Assembly: GCA_027493935.1 (NCBI GenBank)
Contig: JAOSJV010000001.1
Coordinates: 1 to 64,000, forward strand
Source: Burkholderiales bacterium
Lineage (GTDB): Bacteria > Pseudomonadota > Gammaproteobacteria > Burkholderiales > SG8-39
Reading direction: 5' to 3'
Length of the DNA stretch: 64,000 nucleotides
A program made the translations under genes and the position numbers. Each line of letters starts with the position of its first letter. Position 1 is the stretch's first letter. Of the stretch, positions 1 through 10,706 are shown piece after piece. Under the pieces are notes generated by a model. The model was not told the DNA's origin. It was given only the letters and a program-made list of their open reading frames with translations, and searched no databases.

Positions 1-1141
1 CAAGATTATATATACATTTTTTTAATCCGACAACGCACTTAAAACTATTTAAAATGTTTAAAAGGCATTGGCATTACTATCGGGTATGCAGATTTATTTT
101 TGCCAAATATCAACCTACCGCGATCATTCAGCACAATGATTACGATCCACTAAATATTTATTGGTTCAAAGAAGCCTCCTTTCGAAAGTGTAAAAGAATA
201 AGGTTTAATGCTAGCCATTCGCCTGATGATCCAAATCGTGATATTCAAAGGATGCAGCTTATGCATATAAACAGCCTGCAAAATAAATTTAAAATCCCGT
301 ATTGGCTGGCATTTCTCTTTCACTATTTTAATCATATTACGTCATATTATTTTGGTTATTATATAGTGCCTTTCGTAATTACAGGTCGTGTTTTTAAGCC
401 AAGCATAAGATCCTTTCCAATTAAAAAAGAAATGGTATAATAAAAAAATAAATTATTATGAACATAGCATTGCTTATTCAGAAAAAGAAAAGAAAGGTTT
501 AGTGGTTTATTGTGGAGAACCAGCGACTGCAATAAGAAATCCTTTATATGATATTCAGGAGGATGTATTTTTTCTGCCTTTACGGGCCAATAGAGGAAAT
601 GAATACAATTCTTATTTTGCTAACTCGCTCCGAAATGCAATATATAGCGAAAGCGAAGGATATGCCGCAGGAGGACGTAATTCAGTTCTTTTTTGATAGG
701 TGGTCAGAGGCCATTGATATTTTAAAGAACAAATTCATTAATTATAAAATATTCTTGAAATTGAAACCCGGCCAATCAAGAGATATTCAGTTCCAATATA
801 ATGAACTTGCCAAACGCCTTTTAGAGCATAATGGGCATATCTCTATTATCCCGAGTGAAGAAAACACCCAAAAATTAATACTTGAAGCAAAAATTATTGT
901 AACCAGTTATTCCTCTGTTCTATGGTGGGCCAATCATCTTAAAACTAAGAAAATCTTAATCAGCCTTGATATATTTGATATACCGGAGGGTGACCTTTTC
1001 TCAAATACAGAGGGTATTTGCTATTTTGATAGCTTAGAAGCATTGGCTAAGTATGACTTTTCAAAAGTTTCACAAAAAAGGAAAAGTATTTTGCCGGAAC
1101 TTACATTGACAGCGTTTATGAAAAAACATGTTGGGGTTTGA
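1..1141 (+). pseudogene. GT-B-like surface-glycan transferase, 5' partial and frameshifted twice
   Basis: The reading frame is open from the first base, so the gene begins before the window. It breaks twice. At the A6 run near 423-428 the frame moves from the one ending at 440 to the one containing KWYNKKINYYEHS, and near 560-600 it moves to the frame ending at 1141. Joined, the pieces give one protein of about 370 residues. Its C-terminal half (KLKPGQS, then EAKIIVTSYSSVLWWA) resembles the nucleotide-binding half of polysaccharide-associated GT-B enzymes such as CDP-glycerol or surface-carbohydrate transferases; the exact family is not certain. It sits first in a run of glycosyltransferases. 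Both breaks lie at or near homopolymers, so sequencing error is as likely as true decay. Confidence 0.55.
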
Positions 1142-1166
1142 ATTTTATAACGGATGGTAAGATAAT

Positions 1167-2235
<1,069 letters not shown>

Positions 2236-2286
2236 ATTTTCTTAAAATCTCTAAAAACAACAAATATAGAAAAACGTGAAGAATGG

Positions 2287-2946
2287 TTGAAGAAGACACT
2301 AAAAAAAATTCCAGATGGTTCTCGTATTCTTGATGCTGGTGCAGGAGAGCAGCAGTACAGGTGCTTCTGTACCCACCTAAACTATGTAGCTCAGGATTTT
2401 GCTCAGTATGACGGCAAGGGCAATGATGCAGGGCTACAGATGGGAAATTGGAATCAATCCAACCTCGACATCATTTCTGATATTACAGCAATTCCAGAAC
2501 CAGACGCCTCTTTTGATGCCATAATGTGTGTGGAGGTACTTGAACATCTAACTGATCCCATTAAAGCAATTCATGAGTTTGCTCGCTTACTCAAACCAGG
2601 TGGACGTTTGATTTTAACCGCGCCTTTTTGTAGCCTGACGCATTTTGCCCCTTTCCATTTTTATAGTGGATTTAACCGCTATTTTTACCAAAAATGGTTG
2701 AAAGAACTTGGGTTTGATATTGTTGAGATAGTGCCAAACGGCAACTACTTTGAATTTCTCCAACAAGAAATTATGCGATTAAATCTTATGTCACTAGAAT
2801 ATGCAACAAAAGCTAAATCATTAAGTATGATTGAATATTTTGCTATATGGAAAATACTGCGAACATTAAAACGTTTGTCCAAAAATGATAACGGTTCAAA
2901 TGAAGTCTTGTGTTATGGGTATCATGTCCTTGCTACTAAAAGGTAA
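2287..2946 (+). CDS. SAM-dependent methyltransferase (type 11), N-terminus uncertain
   Basis: This class I methyltransferase fold is about 220 residues long. Motif I is ILDAGAGEQQYR (residues about 15-26), the acidic region is DFDAIMCVEVLEHL (about 78-90), and the post-IV strand is LLKPGGRLILTAPF. EVLEH and KPGG are typical of UbiE/type 11 enzymes. The only start in frame is TTG at 2287, but the frame stays open upstream (EKREEW) into the homopolymer tract, so the true start is probably lost there. Its location among glycosyltransferases suggests it methylates a sugar or glycolipid; that is inference from context. Confidence 0.75.
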   Translation: MKKTLKKIPDGSRILDAGAGEQQYRCFCTHLNYVAQDFAQYDGKGNDAGLQMGNWNQSNLDIISDITAIPEPDASFDAIMCVEVLEHLTDPIKAIHEFARLLKPGGRLILTAPFCSLTHFAPFHFYSGFNRYFYQKWLKELGFDIVEIVPNGNYFEFLQQEIMRLNLMSLEYATKAKSLSMIEYFAIWKILRTLKRLSKNDNGSNEVLCYGYHVLATKR

Positions 2947-3129
2947 TTAATAAAACGGATAATTGATGAACCTTAAGAGTAAAATAAAAAAATTCAATTC
3001 TTATATACTATAAATGCATATTGGAAGGCAAAACAAACAAAAAGAAATTACGCAACTATAAAAAAATATTATGAGGTTCTTTCTGCCGAAAGAAAAATCA
3101 TATATCAGGAAAATAATATTCCAAATCAG

Positions 3130-4161
3130 TTGGCTGATTCTTTTAGTGAAAGAAATATCAAGATAAGGCCATTACCAAAAGGGAATTTAAGAATTATCTA
3201 TGTAGGAACAGATGAGGGGCAAGATTTTGGAGGGATTATACAGGGTTTACGAAAGTTCGGAGAGGTTATTGCTTTTGATCAAAAATCTGGTCTATATGGA
3301 CAAATGCTTTTTGATAAAAAGGGAGTAGATGTTGCCCAAATTAACGGAAAACGACTAATGGCAATTGTCCATGACAACATTAATTCATATCCTTTGCACG
3401 TTGTTATCGGCCAGATGTGGGGCGGGACAATGGATTCCAGTATATTGCAAGCTGTGAGAAATATGGGAATCCCAGTTGTCAATATTTCTATGGATGATAG
3501 GCATGCATTTCGATTGAGAAAAGTTGATGGCAAATGGATGGGAACATCCGGTCTTATTGGGGCAGTAGATCTTGTCTGTACAACAGCAAAGGAATGTTGC
3601 TTATGGTATCAAACAGAGGGTTGTCCAGCTATTTACTTACCGGAGGCAAGTGATCCAGAGTTATATAAGCCAGGTACTGTTACAAAGGAGTACGATGTCT
3701 GTTTTGTGGGAGCAAATTATGGGATTAGACGTAAAATTGTTAAGGCTATCGAGAAAAAAGGTATCAGAGTTACATCTTATGGGAATGGCTGGCCAAATGG
3801 GAGGATAGATGTAAAAATATTACCGGAAATTTTTTCTAAGTCCCGCGTAGTATTAGGTGTAGGCACTATTGGTCATTGTACAGATTTCTATTCGTTGAAG
3901 ATGCGGGATTTTGACGGGCCGATGTCAGGGAGTTTTTATTTAACTCATGATAATCCTGATTTATATGAGCTTTATGATATAGGGAAGGAAATAGTAACTT
4001 ATCGTAATCCCGAAGAATGCGTTAATAAAGTTGAATATTATCTTACACATCCTGATGAAAGGGAAACCATTGCTAAAGCTGGGAAGGAAAAGGCTATAAA
4101 GAACCATACATGGGAGAAAAGATTTGATAAGGTATTACGAGTCGTTGGAATTATTAAATAG
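3130..4161 (+). CDS. CgeB-like glycosyltransferase, real start probably at 2966 with a frameshift
   Basis: The protein shows the CgeB/glycosyltransferase group 1 C-terminal pattern: LKMRDFDGPMSGSFYLTH, then LYELYDIGKEIVTYRNPEE and a final HTWEKRFD. The first half is a Rossmann-like region starting at NLRIIYVGTDEG. The listed start is a TTG with no good ribosome-binding site. Codons stay open upstream to about 2983 (NAYWKAKQTKRNYATIKK). ATG 2966 in another frame gives MNLKSKIKKFNSYI, so one indel near the A7 run at 2985-2992 would restore a gene of about 398 residues from 2966. It lies 20 bp before the next transferase. Confidence 0.7.
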   Translation: MADSFSERNIKIRPLPKGNLRIIYVGTDEGQDFGGIIQGLRKFGEVIAFDQKSGLYGQMLFDKKGVDVAQINGKRLMAIVHDNINSYPLHVVIGQMWGGTMDSSILQAVRNMGIPVVNISMDDRHAFRLRKVDGKWMGTSGLIGAVDLVCTTAKECCLWYQTEGCPAIYLPEASDPELYKPGTVTKEYDVCFVGANYGIRRKIVKAIEKKGIRVTSYGNGWPNGRIDVKILPEIFSKSRVVLGVGTIGHCTDFYSLKMRDFDGPMSGSFYLTHDNPDLYELYDIGKEIVTYRNPEECVNKVEYYLTHPDERETIAKAGKEKAIKNHTWEKRFDKVLRVVGIIK

Positions 4162-4181
4162 AAAAATACAGGGATTTATTA

Positions 4182-5177
4182 ATGCCTAAAGTTCCTTTAA
4201 TAAGTGTAGTAATGCCGGTATACAACTGTGAGCAGTATGTACGAGAGGCAATAGAGAGTATTCTTCACCAAACGTTTCAAGAGTTTGAATTTATAATTAT
4301 AAATGACGGTTCAACTGATCAGACACCAGAAATATTAAATGAGTATGCAAAAAAAGATATTAGGATAAAAGTAATAAATCAACTTAATAGTGGTATAGTT
4401 GTAGCTCTTAACAGAGGCTTATTTGAATCGAAAAGTGAATGGATATTCAGAATGGATGGAGACGATATTGCTTTGCCCCATCGGTTTGCAGTTCAGATAA
4501 AGGCAATTGAGAAAAATCCTTCTTTAATTCTTCTTGGTGGATGGTGTCAGCAAATTAATACAAAAGGAGTTTTTTTAAAGGTTAATAAATATCCTTCTCA
4601 TCATAATAAACTAATACACAATTTAGAGGCACATAACCAGTTTTTTCCACATCCAACTGCATGTTTTCGCCGTGGAGTAGTTATGAAATTAGAAGGATAT
4701 AGAGAAAGATTTCGTCATGCAGAAGATATTGATTTGTGGTTTAGAATGGTAGGACATGGTCAATTTGCTTGTTGTGACGATGTAATACTTTGTTTAAGAA
4801 AACATGAAAAGAATATATCTGATTTTGATTTTGGCAGAATTCAACAGGTGAAAGCTGTTGCTGCATTTATATGTAATTTTCAACGCAAATATAGACGTTT
4901 TGATCCATCGCAGATGAATGAAAAAAACTGGCAGGAATTTTTGTTTTGGATTGAAAATGAAATGGACTCAAATGGATACTTTCGAAAAATGCGAGGAATG
5001 GATGCATTAAGAAAAGTCTGGTACTCCAAACCAGGAACAAATATGTTAAAAAGGGGGGTATCTGTAGTCCGTGAACTAATTCGCAATCCTGTAGCCAGGA
5101 AAATTATTTGGAAGCAATTTGGGAATAGCAATTTTATTCTAAAATTAGCAAAGAGAAGCGAAGAAGCATTGAAGTAA
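4182..5177 (+). CDS. Family 2 glycosyltransferase
   Basis: This intact GT2 enzyme has 331 residues. The N-terminus reads LISVVMPVYNCEQYVREA, followed by the nucleotide-sugar motif NDGSTDQT (about 42-49) and the metal-binding DGDD motif (about residue 93). The acceptor-side motif AEDIDLWFRM lies near residue 182. It is soluble, with no membrane segment visible. ATG 4182 follows the upstream stop by 20 bp, so both are probably cotranscribed. The donor and acceptor cannot be read from sequence; surface polysaccharide assembly is inferred from the cluster. Confidence 0.85.
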   Translation: MPKVPLISVVMPVYNCEQYVREAIESILHQTFQEFEFIIINDGSTDQTPEILNEYAKKDIRIKVINQLNSGIVVALNRGLFESKSEWIFRMDGDDIALPHRFAVQIKAIEKNPSLILLGGWCQQINTKGVFLKVNKYPSHHNKLIHNLEAHNQFFPHPTACFRRGVVMKLEGYRERFRHAEDIDLWFRMVGHGQFACCDDVILCLRKHEKNISDFDFGRIQQVKAVAAFICNFQRKYRRFDPSQMNEKNWQEFLFWIENEMDSNGYFRKMRGMDALRKVWYSKPGTNMLKRGVSVVRELIRNPVARKIIWKQFGNSNFILKLAKRSEEALK

Positions 5178-5258
5178 ATGAAAGATATAAAAGCAACAAA
5201 TTTGTAAGTTGTCAGATAGTGTTGTGTCTCTTTAACCGTGCAGTTATCACAAATATTG

Positions 5259-6394
5259 TTAAACCGCACTTTCAAAAACTCTTAATGTATTTTTTACTGC
5301 ATTTTCCCATGAAAAATTTTCTGCCCTTTTTAATGAAATTTTTTTCAATGTTAAAATTAAATTCTTATCTGTTATTGTTCTGCATATTGTATCTGCCATG
5401 GTAATAGGATTCATAGGGTCGAAGTATACAGCAGCGTTTCCGCACATCTCCGGCATGGGTTCTATATTAGAAGATAGTATTGGAGCGCCACAAGCCATTG
5501 CCTCTATTAAAATATTTGGGCAATTCTCACAGGTAGAAGGGTAAACAAAAAGTAAACACGAAGCATAAAGAAAAGGAAGCTCCTCGTACGACACCTCTCC
5601 CAGAAATAAGACCCTTTCTTCAAATTTCCTTTCTCGTATAAATCGCATCATTTCATCATAATAACCATCATCAAAACATCTCCCCACTAATACAAGTTTT
5701 ATCTCATTATCTATTTTGTTACAGATTAGTGAGAATGCCTTTATAAGCTCAAAAAAGTTCTTATAACGATGGATATTTGAAACATAAAGTATAAATTTAC
5801 TAAGATTATATTTGTTGCCTATTTGTTGTTTTTTATCTAAATCAACGTTTTCATGAAATAATTCTTCATTCTTTCCATGATATATGAGATTGGCATGCTT
5901 TAAAGAAAGCCCAAGATTCTTCATATCGTGAATCGCCTTTTTTGATATAAATATTACCTTTTTTGCTCTCTTGATGGATGCTATAGTTAATAATTTTAGG
6001 AGTTTTAGTCTGTACTTTTGAATTTTACGTTCGGCATCAATAATTGCATCGTCGAATGGGGCAAGATTTTGTATCATGACAACATTTGGTATCGTTGAAA
6101 AAAGAGGGCATATATTCCCAGGAGAAAAAAGAACATCAACGCCTTCTTTTTTCAGGATAAAAGGCAAGATTAATTGTTCCCACAAAATGCGTAATAGAGG
6201 ATTTCTTGAGGCCATTCTAAAAGATAAAAATGTAAAATCGGGGTGTTGAAAATAAAATACATCTTTTCCTTTGAGTGTTGTGAGTATAAGAAATTGATGG
6301 TGAGTGTTTATTTTTGACAAATACGTTAAGAGATTTTTATATAGGTGACACCTCCGCCGGCAACGGCAGATGTCGTATTAATGGCTATTTTCAT
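5259..6394 (-). CDS. Family 4/1 glycosyltransferase with one frameshift near its N-terminus
   Basis: The main frame (5259-6320) carries the GT4 C-terminal domain: FILYVSNIHRYKNFFELI, LVLVGR, and the E-x7-E type motif in CENCPNILIEAMACGAPIL. It lacks the usual N-terminus. Translating upstream from ATG at 6394 gives MKIAINTTSAVAGGGVTYIK, a classic GT4 start with a glycine-rich acceptor loop. This joins the main frame if one A is added to the A5 run near 6337-6341, giving NLLTYLSKINTHH. The intact gene is therefore 6394-5259 with a one-base deletion. It is convergent with the GT2 gene. Confidence 0.75.
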
Positions 6395-6930
6395 GTAATA
6401 TTAATCCATTAGGACACGGATAAATACTGATAAACGCGGATTATATAACATTCCCGTATCTGAAACAACGAATAAAATATTGTGTGACAGTTCTGTTTAC
6501 CGCAGAGAAAGCGGAGACTTAGTCGCGAGTCTTCGGTGTGAGCGCAGACGAACACTCAGTTGAACGATCGCAGAGGCAGCAAGGTAGGTAATGGTTCACC
6601 AGGCGCAAAGGTAGTATTTTAATTTTTCTTTGCGTCTCTTATTATAAGGAGTATAACCTATAATTATCCGTCGGAGGAGCTTGAAGAAGAAATCAGGAAA
6701 GATTTAAATACTTTAAAGAATGTGATAAATTAAAAGATAAAGGTTGCTGGCTTGTCAGTTTTAGTAAATATCGTTGTCCCTGTTTTCCAATGTTGCTGAG
6801 GCACTTAGACATGCATGGCTTGTGTAAAGTAAATATGTCAGCTATGAACATTGGAGTGTCAAGATTCAAGATCTGACCCTCGGTACTGTCATATCAGATG
6901 GAAAGCGATGATAATGCAGTAATAAACGGC
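6395..6930. other. Gene-free stretch with degenerate repeat text
   Basis: No credible gene is visible. Near 6412-6440 is a 'ggacacggataaatactgataaacgcggat' type unit (split here for description: cacggata / aacgcgga), which recurs near 12680-12710 and 12915-12945. A short open tail YPSEELEEEIRKDLNTLKN precedes a stop near 6733 and may be the end of a lost gene. Confidence 0.4.
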
Positions 6931-6933
6931 ATA

Positions 6934-7045
6934 CGTCAGAATACAAAAACCGGCAGACCTTGCGGTGGCAAGTCTTTTATAAAAAAAGAGATTAATGGCA
7001 TTATCAAAGGGAAGACCGCCAAAGAAAAAATAAATGGTTGCCATC
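6934..7045 (+). pseudogene. C-terminal scrap of a REP-associated (IS200-like) transposase
   Basis: Translation gives RQNTKTGRPCGGKSFIKK, which resembles the conserved C-terminal TGRPLGxxxFI region of REP-associated tyrosine transposases. Nothing of the catalytic HUH or tyrosine region is present upstream. The match is short, so it could be coincidence. Confidence 0.4.
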
Positions 7046-7084
7046 CCTATTATTCCCTCATATCGATAGGTGTATAATGCCTTG

Positions 7085-7240
7085 CTGAGAAGGGAGCAGG
7101 AAAGCCGTATGAGGGAAAAACCTCACGTAAGGTTTGATGAGAAGATGCTGGAAATAGGGTATGGTTGAGATGGTGTGTGACACTCTCAGAGGAAACGGAG
7201 AGAAACAGGGAACACAAATCTTAACCTGTAGCCACTACAT
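7085..7240 (+). other. Relic of a group II intron 3' region
   Basis: Positions 7094-7135 hold the pattern GAAAGCCGTATGAGGG, a GAAAAACCTCA half and GGTTTGATGAG. This matches in layout the segment directly after the reverse transcriptase at 11834-11880 (GAAAGCCGTGTGCGGG, then GGTTTGACGAGG), a signature normally found just downstream of group II intron maturase genes. No reverse transcriptase is left here. Confidence 0.45.
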
Positions 7241-7282
7241 CAGTGTTTTGCTTTACATTTAATAAGGAAGATTGTTAAAGAT

Positions 7283-7465
7283 ATGATTGATGCTATGCCA
7301 GAGGATGAGCTTAAAAAAGTCTTTGGAATCCTGGAACGTCTTATAGAAAAAGACAGTAATGAAGCGTGGTCAGTATGGGAAGAACTTGGTAAAGACGCTG
7401 CTGAAGGCAAATGGAATGATGCTTCAGAAAGACACGATTTCTATTTATACGGAATAAAGAAATGA
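7283..7465 (+). CDS. Small antitoxin-like protein, copy 1
   Basis: This acidic protein of 60 residues (MPEDELKKVFGILERL, ending FYLYGIKK) is followed by a PIN-domain start that overlaps its stop in an ATGA. Small size, acidity and four-base overlap with a PIN reading frame are the usual layout of a VapB-type antitoxin. I do not recognise a named DNA-binding fold in it. A near-identical copy lies at 9714-9884. Its toxin partner is truncated, so any antitoxin role here may be residual. Confidence 0.55.
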   Translation: MIDAMPEDELKKVFGILERLIEKDSNEAWSVWEELGKDAAEGKWNDASERHDFYLYGIKK

Positions 7466-7561
7466 AAATCTTTATTGATACCAGCGCGTGGGTTGCCTTA
7501 GAAAACAGAAAAGACATTCACTTGATAAAGATTTTGAAAAAATGGGGTTTTCAAAAACCCC

Positions 7562-7562
<1 letters not shown>
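7462..7562 (+). pseudogene. Truncated PIN-domain toxin, copy 1
   Basis: The frame opens with MKIFIDTSAWVALENR, the N-terminal strand of a PIN ribonuclease including its first catalytic aspartate. It continues only to about residue 33 before running into the A/T homopolymer tract. The rest of the nuclease, including later acidic residues, is absent. Confidence 0.6.
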
Positions 7563-7850
<288 letters not shown>

Positions 7851-7853
7851 TTC

Positions 7854-9565
7854 TAAATCCTGCAAACAAGGCAAAGCCTTGTTGCAGGAATAGGATTGAA
7901 ATGGTAGGATTTCCAAGGTATTCGGCGGTATATTGATAACAAAAAACACCTGAAAGGAGATTCACCATTTCGATGAAGAATATAGCAAAAAAATACAGCA
8001 AAAGACAACCGAAAATCAAGGCAGAGATGAGCGGGAAAGGCTTAACGGTACATGCAGGGCTTTTACCGGTATTGAATTTTATGGGTAAGCTGATGTTCCG
8101 GGAGAGAGTCCATGAAGCGGTCCATAAGGATCGTGGAGCAAATGCCCGGTATCAGTTTATCGATGCGGTACAAATGGTAGTGATAGGGTTGATAGCAGGG
8201 GCGACATCGATGGTAGAGGTGATGAAGGTGTGTACAGATGAGGTATTGAAGAAGATGTCCGGGTGGAAAGAGGTACCTGTAGATACTACGATAGGACGTA
8301 TTATGAAGCTGGCGAGTCAGGGAGATATAGTGGAACTGACGGGGGTGATCCACCGGTTTAGGGGAAAGATATGGAAGCGTGCGGTGAGATCAGGCCATAA
8401 ACTCAGGAGTGCTCTTTGCGAAGTATGGATAGATGTTGATTCTACCGTAGATGGTGTATATGGGAAACAGGAGGGTGCAGAGGTAGGATATAATCCGCAC
8501 AAGAAGGGGCAGAAGGCGTATCATCCCTTAATGGCATTTATTGCAGAAACAAAGGAGGTATTACATAGTTGGTTCCGCTGTGGAAGCGCCTACACGAGTA
8601 ACGGAGTAGTAGAGTTCATGAAGGAATGTATGGCGTACATGAATAAGGGGGTAAGGGTGGTATTTCGGGGAGACAGCGGTTTTTTTACCGGAGAATTACT
8701 TGAATACCTTGAGTCAATATTGGCGGGATATCTGATTAAGGTAAAGCTGAAGAATCTGGAAGGATTGCTTGAAGGGCAGAAATGGAATGAGGTGAACGGG
8801 GAGCCAGGATGGGAACAGGCTGAATTTTGGTATCGATGTGCAGGGTGGGATCGTGCGAGACGTTTTGTGGCAGTGCGGCAATTGGTCAAAAGAGAAAAGA
8901 AATTAGTAGAAGTGTCCGTGTATGAGTATTTTTGTTACGTTACAACGGAGCGGTTAAGTCCGATGGAAGCGCATCGTTGTTATGGAAAGAGGGCTACCTG
9001 CGAGACTTTGATAGAAGAGAGTAAAGGACAGATGAATGCGGGGCACATACGTACGGGTGAATTTTTGGCCAATGCTGCGCTATTTCAGTGTGCGGTGTTA
9101 GCGTATAATCTTTTGAAGTGGATGGGATTGCTCAGTGGTGGAGTGATACAACAGTGGGAAGTAAAGACGATGAGACTGTGGTTAATCCGTGTGGCAGGGA
9201 AACTGGTGGAGAGAAGCCGGCAGATGACATTAAAATTGCCGGAGAAATTTCTCCATCAGGAGGAATGGGAAAAGTGGGAACGCATGTCACTGGATGTAGT
9301 TTTTCAGTAGAAAACCGACGTTGTATTTCGTTTTTTTAGTCTTTTGAGAGTGGTAAGTATACCGCAGATGGAGACAGTACATCCCTATCTTGATTTTCAT
9401 TGCATCAGAGAGCACGTTTCCGACAATTTCCCATGTCTTTTTGTTTAAAGTAGTACAATAGCGCTACCACAATTGCTAAAAAACGGATATCTGTTATCGC
9501 TTTTTGCCAATCTTGGTAGTGGAAAATACTGATTTTCGCATTGCGAAAATCGTTTGCAGGATTTA
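7854..9565 (+). mobile_element. Complete IS1380-family insertion sequence
   Basis: The element is about 1.7 kb and contains a single transposase. Its ends carry a perfect 14-bp terminal inverted repeat, TAAATCCTGCAAAC at 7854-7867 and its complement at 9552-9565. Just inside each terminal repeat is a strong hairpin: arms AACAAGGC/GCCTTGTT at 7864-7882, and GATTTTCGCA/TGCGAAAATC at 9531-9551. I could not find a clear target duplication. The left side abuts the homopolymer tract, so the true junction may be lost. Confidence 0.75.
7973..9310 (+). CDS. IS1380-family DDE transposase
   Basis: The intact transposase has 445 residues. It opens with the family pattern LTVHAGLLPVLNF and carries the DDE(RNase H-like) signature: first aspartate in EVWIDVDSTVDG (about residue 159), second in FRGDSGFF (about 235), and glutamate in YGKRATCETLIEESKGQ (about residue 345). 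The ATG at 7973 follows a ribosome-binding site AAAGGAG. All catalytic positions and both terminal repeats are present, so the element may still be active. Confidence 0.85.
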   Translation: MKNIAKKYSKRQPKIKAEMSGKGLTVHAGLLPVLNFMGKLMFRERVHEAVHKDRGANARYQFIDAVQMVVIGLIAGATSMVEVMKVCTDEVLKKMSGWKEVPVDTTIGRIMKLASQGDIVELTGVIHRFRGKIWKRAVRSGHKLRSALCEVWIDVDSTVDGVYGKQEGAEVGYNPHKKGQKAYHPLMAFIAETKEVLHSWFRCGSAYTSNGVVEFMKECMAYMNKGVRVVFRGDSGFFTGELLEYLESILAGYLIKVKLKNLEGLLEGQKWNEVNGEPGWEQAEFWYRCAGWDRARRFVAVRQLVKREKKLVEVSVYEYFCYVTTERLSPMEAHRCYGKRATCETLIEESKGQMNAGHIRTGEFLANAALFQCAVLAYNLLKWMGLLSGGVIQQWEVKTMRLWLIRVAGKLVERSRQMTLKLPEKFLHQEEWEKWERMSLDVVFQ

Positions 9566-9712
9566 AAGGAAACTATACTGAAATGAAAGATAAAATATTT
9601 AAAGGAATGACGGTGGATGATATAGTTTCTGAAATCGAATCAAACAAAGATTTACCATAAAATTTATGAGGAGATTCGTAACGCAACGTTTTTAAAAGGA
9701 GAGAGAGGATGC
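9566..9712. other. Short segment before antitoxin copy 2
   Basis: A tiny frame at 9583-9660 (MKDKIFKGMTVDDIVSEIES) of about 25 codons may be the tail of an antitoxin-like gene. It is too short to call. Nothing else is visible. Confidence 0.25.
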
Positions 9713-9713
9713 T

Positions 9714-9884
9714 ATGCCAGAGGAAGAATTTAAAAAAATCTTCGAAACACTGGAATGTATTATGGAAAAAGACAGTAATGAAGCGTGGTCAGTATGGGAA
9801 GAACTTGGTAAAGGCGCTGCTGAAGGCAAATGGAACGATGCTTCTGAAAGACACTATTTCTGTTTGTACGGAATAAAGAAATGA
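9714..9884 (+). CDS. Small antitoxin-like protein, copy 2
   Basis: ATG 9714 to TGA 9884 encodes 56 residues (MPEEEFKKIFETLECIM, ending CLYGIKK), a diverged duplicate of the protein at 7283-7465. The shared block EAWSVWEELGK is identical. An AGGAGAGAGAG-like purine run precedes it. It again overlaps a PIN start by ATGA. The duplication extends beyond the gene into the PIN fragment, about 260 bp in all, and the IS element lies between the two copies. Confidence 0.5.
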   Translation: MPEEEFKKIFETLECIMEKDSNEAWSVWEELGKGAAEGKWNDASERHYFCLYGIKK

Positions 9885-9982
9885 AAATCTTTATTGATAC
9901 CAGCGCGTGAGTTGCCTTAGAAAACAAAAAAGACATTCACTTGATAAAGATTTTGAACAAATGGGCTTTGCAAAAAGACCTT
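9881..9982 (+). pseudogene. PIN toxin remnant with nonsense codon, copy 2
   Basis: This begins MKIFIDTSA like copy 1, but codon 10 is TGA where copy 1 has TGG (Trp). The DNA stays alignable with copy 1 to about 9970 and then ends in the same shortened region (DIHLIKIL...). Both copies therefore derive from a PIN gene that was already missing its body. Confidence 0.6.
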
Positions 9983-10076
9983 AGCTAATATGTATATGCC
10001 ATGTGAAATATTTTTCAAATTCTTTTTAAACAAATTTGGGAATCAGAGAAAAATTTTTCCACTTTCGTATCCGGGT

Positions 10077-10591
10077 TTATAATAGGAGCATTTCCGATTT
10101 TTTGTAACCGTTTGTGTGATTGGGGCAAAACAACGCAGCAAGGGGGATGTGGCAAGCCTGTCCCCCGCTGGCGGGGGATTAAGGGGGTGGAATTGTCTGC
10201 GGAGGAAATCTGGGAGGTTTATAACATGAATAGCCATAAATTTTTCTTCTCATTCCTACGTTCTGCGGGAATGCATGTCACGAAGCAGGATAAAATTGTC
10301 CATTTGACCAGTCTGCGGAGCGTGGGAAAGAGGGTCAAATTTGTTTTCATAATAAAGGGGTAGTTGAATCGATGGAGAAATCCAGTCCACCCCCTGCACC
10401 CCCGCCAGCGGGGGACATAGTTTGAACAACAGGCGCATTCCCGATTTTTGGTTAACTAATTGTACATTGTAACACAAGCATCCTGCTTGTGGCATTTTAC
10501 CCTCAAACAGGAAGCTTGTGTTACTATTCCTTTCCCTCTCCCCGCTAATGACATTTTTACAAAAATCGGGAATGCTCCCGTTCATAATAAA
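10077..10591. repeat. Nested palindromic repeat element (MITE-like)
   Basis: Several inverted repeats nest inside one another. The outer arms are 10077-10109 and 10556-10591 (sharing GAGCATT, CCGATTTTT). The inner arms of about 31 bp are 10160-10190 and 10383-10413 (CCCCCGCTGGCGGGGG core, then GGGGGTGGA). A third pair, 10468-10484 and 10508-10524, matches 16 of 17. A small hairpin lies at 10251-10270. No coding capacity is convincing. This looks like stacked non-autonomous elements directly upstream of the retroelement. Confidence 0.6.
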
Positions 10592-10706
10592 GAAACAGGC
10601 TTGCCCACAGGTATCTGAACTTTCGCTGACAGGCAATGAAGTTTTACAGCAATAACAAGACACTTAGTCAAAGATTTATCTGATAGATTGTGTATAAATT
10701 TATGTA

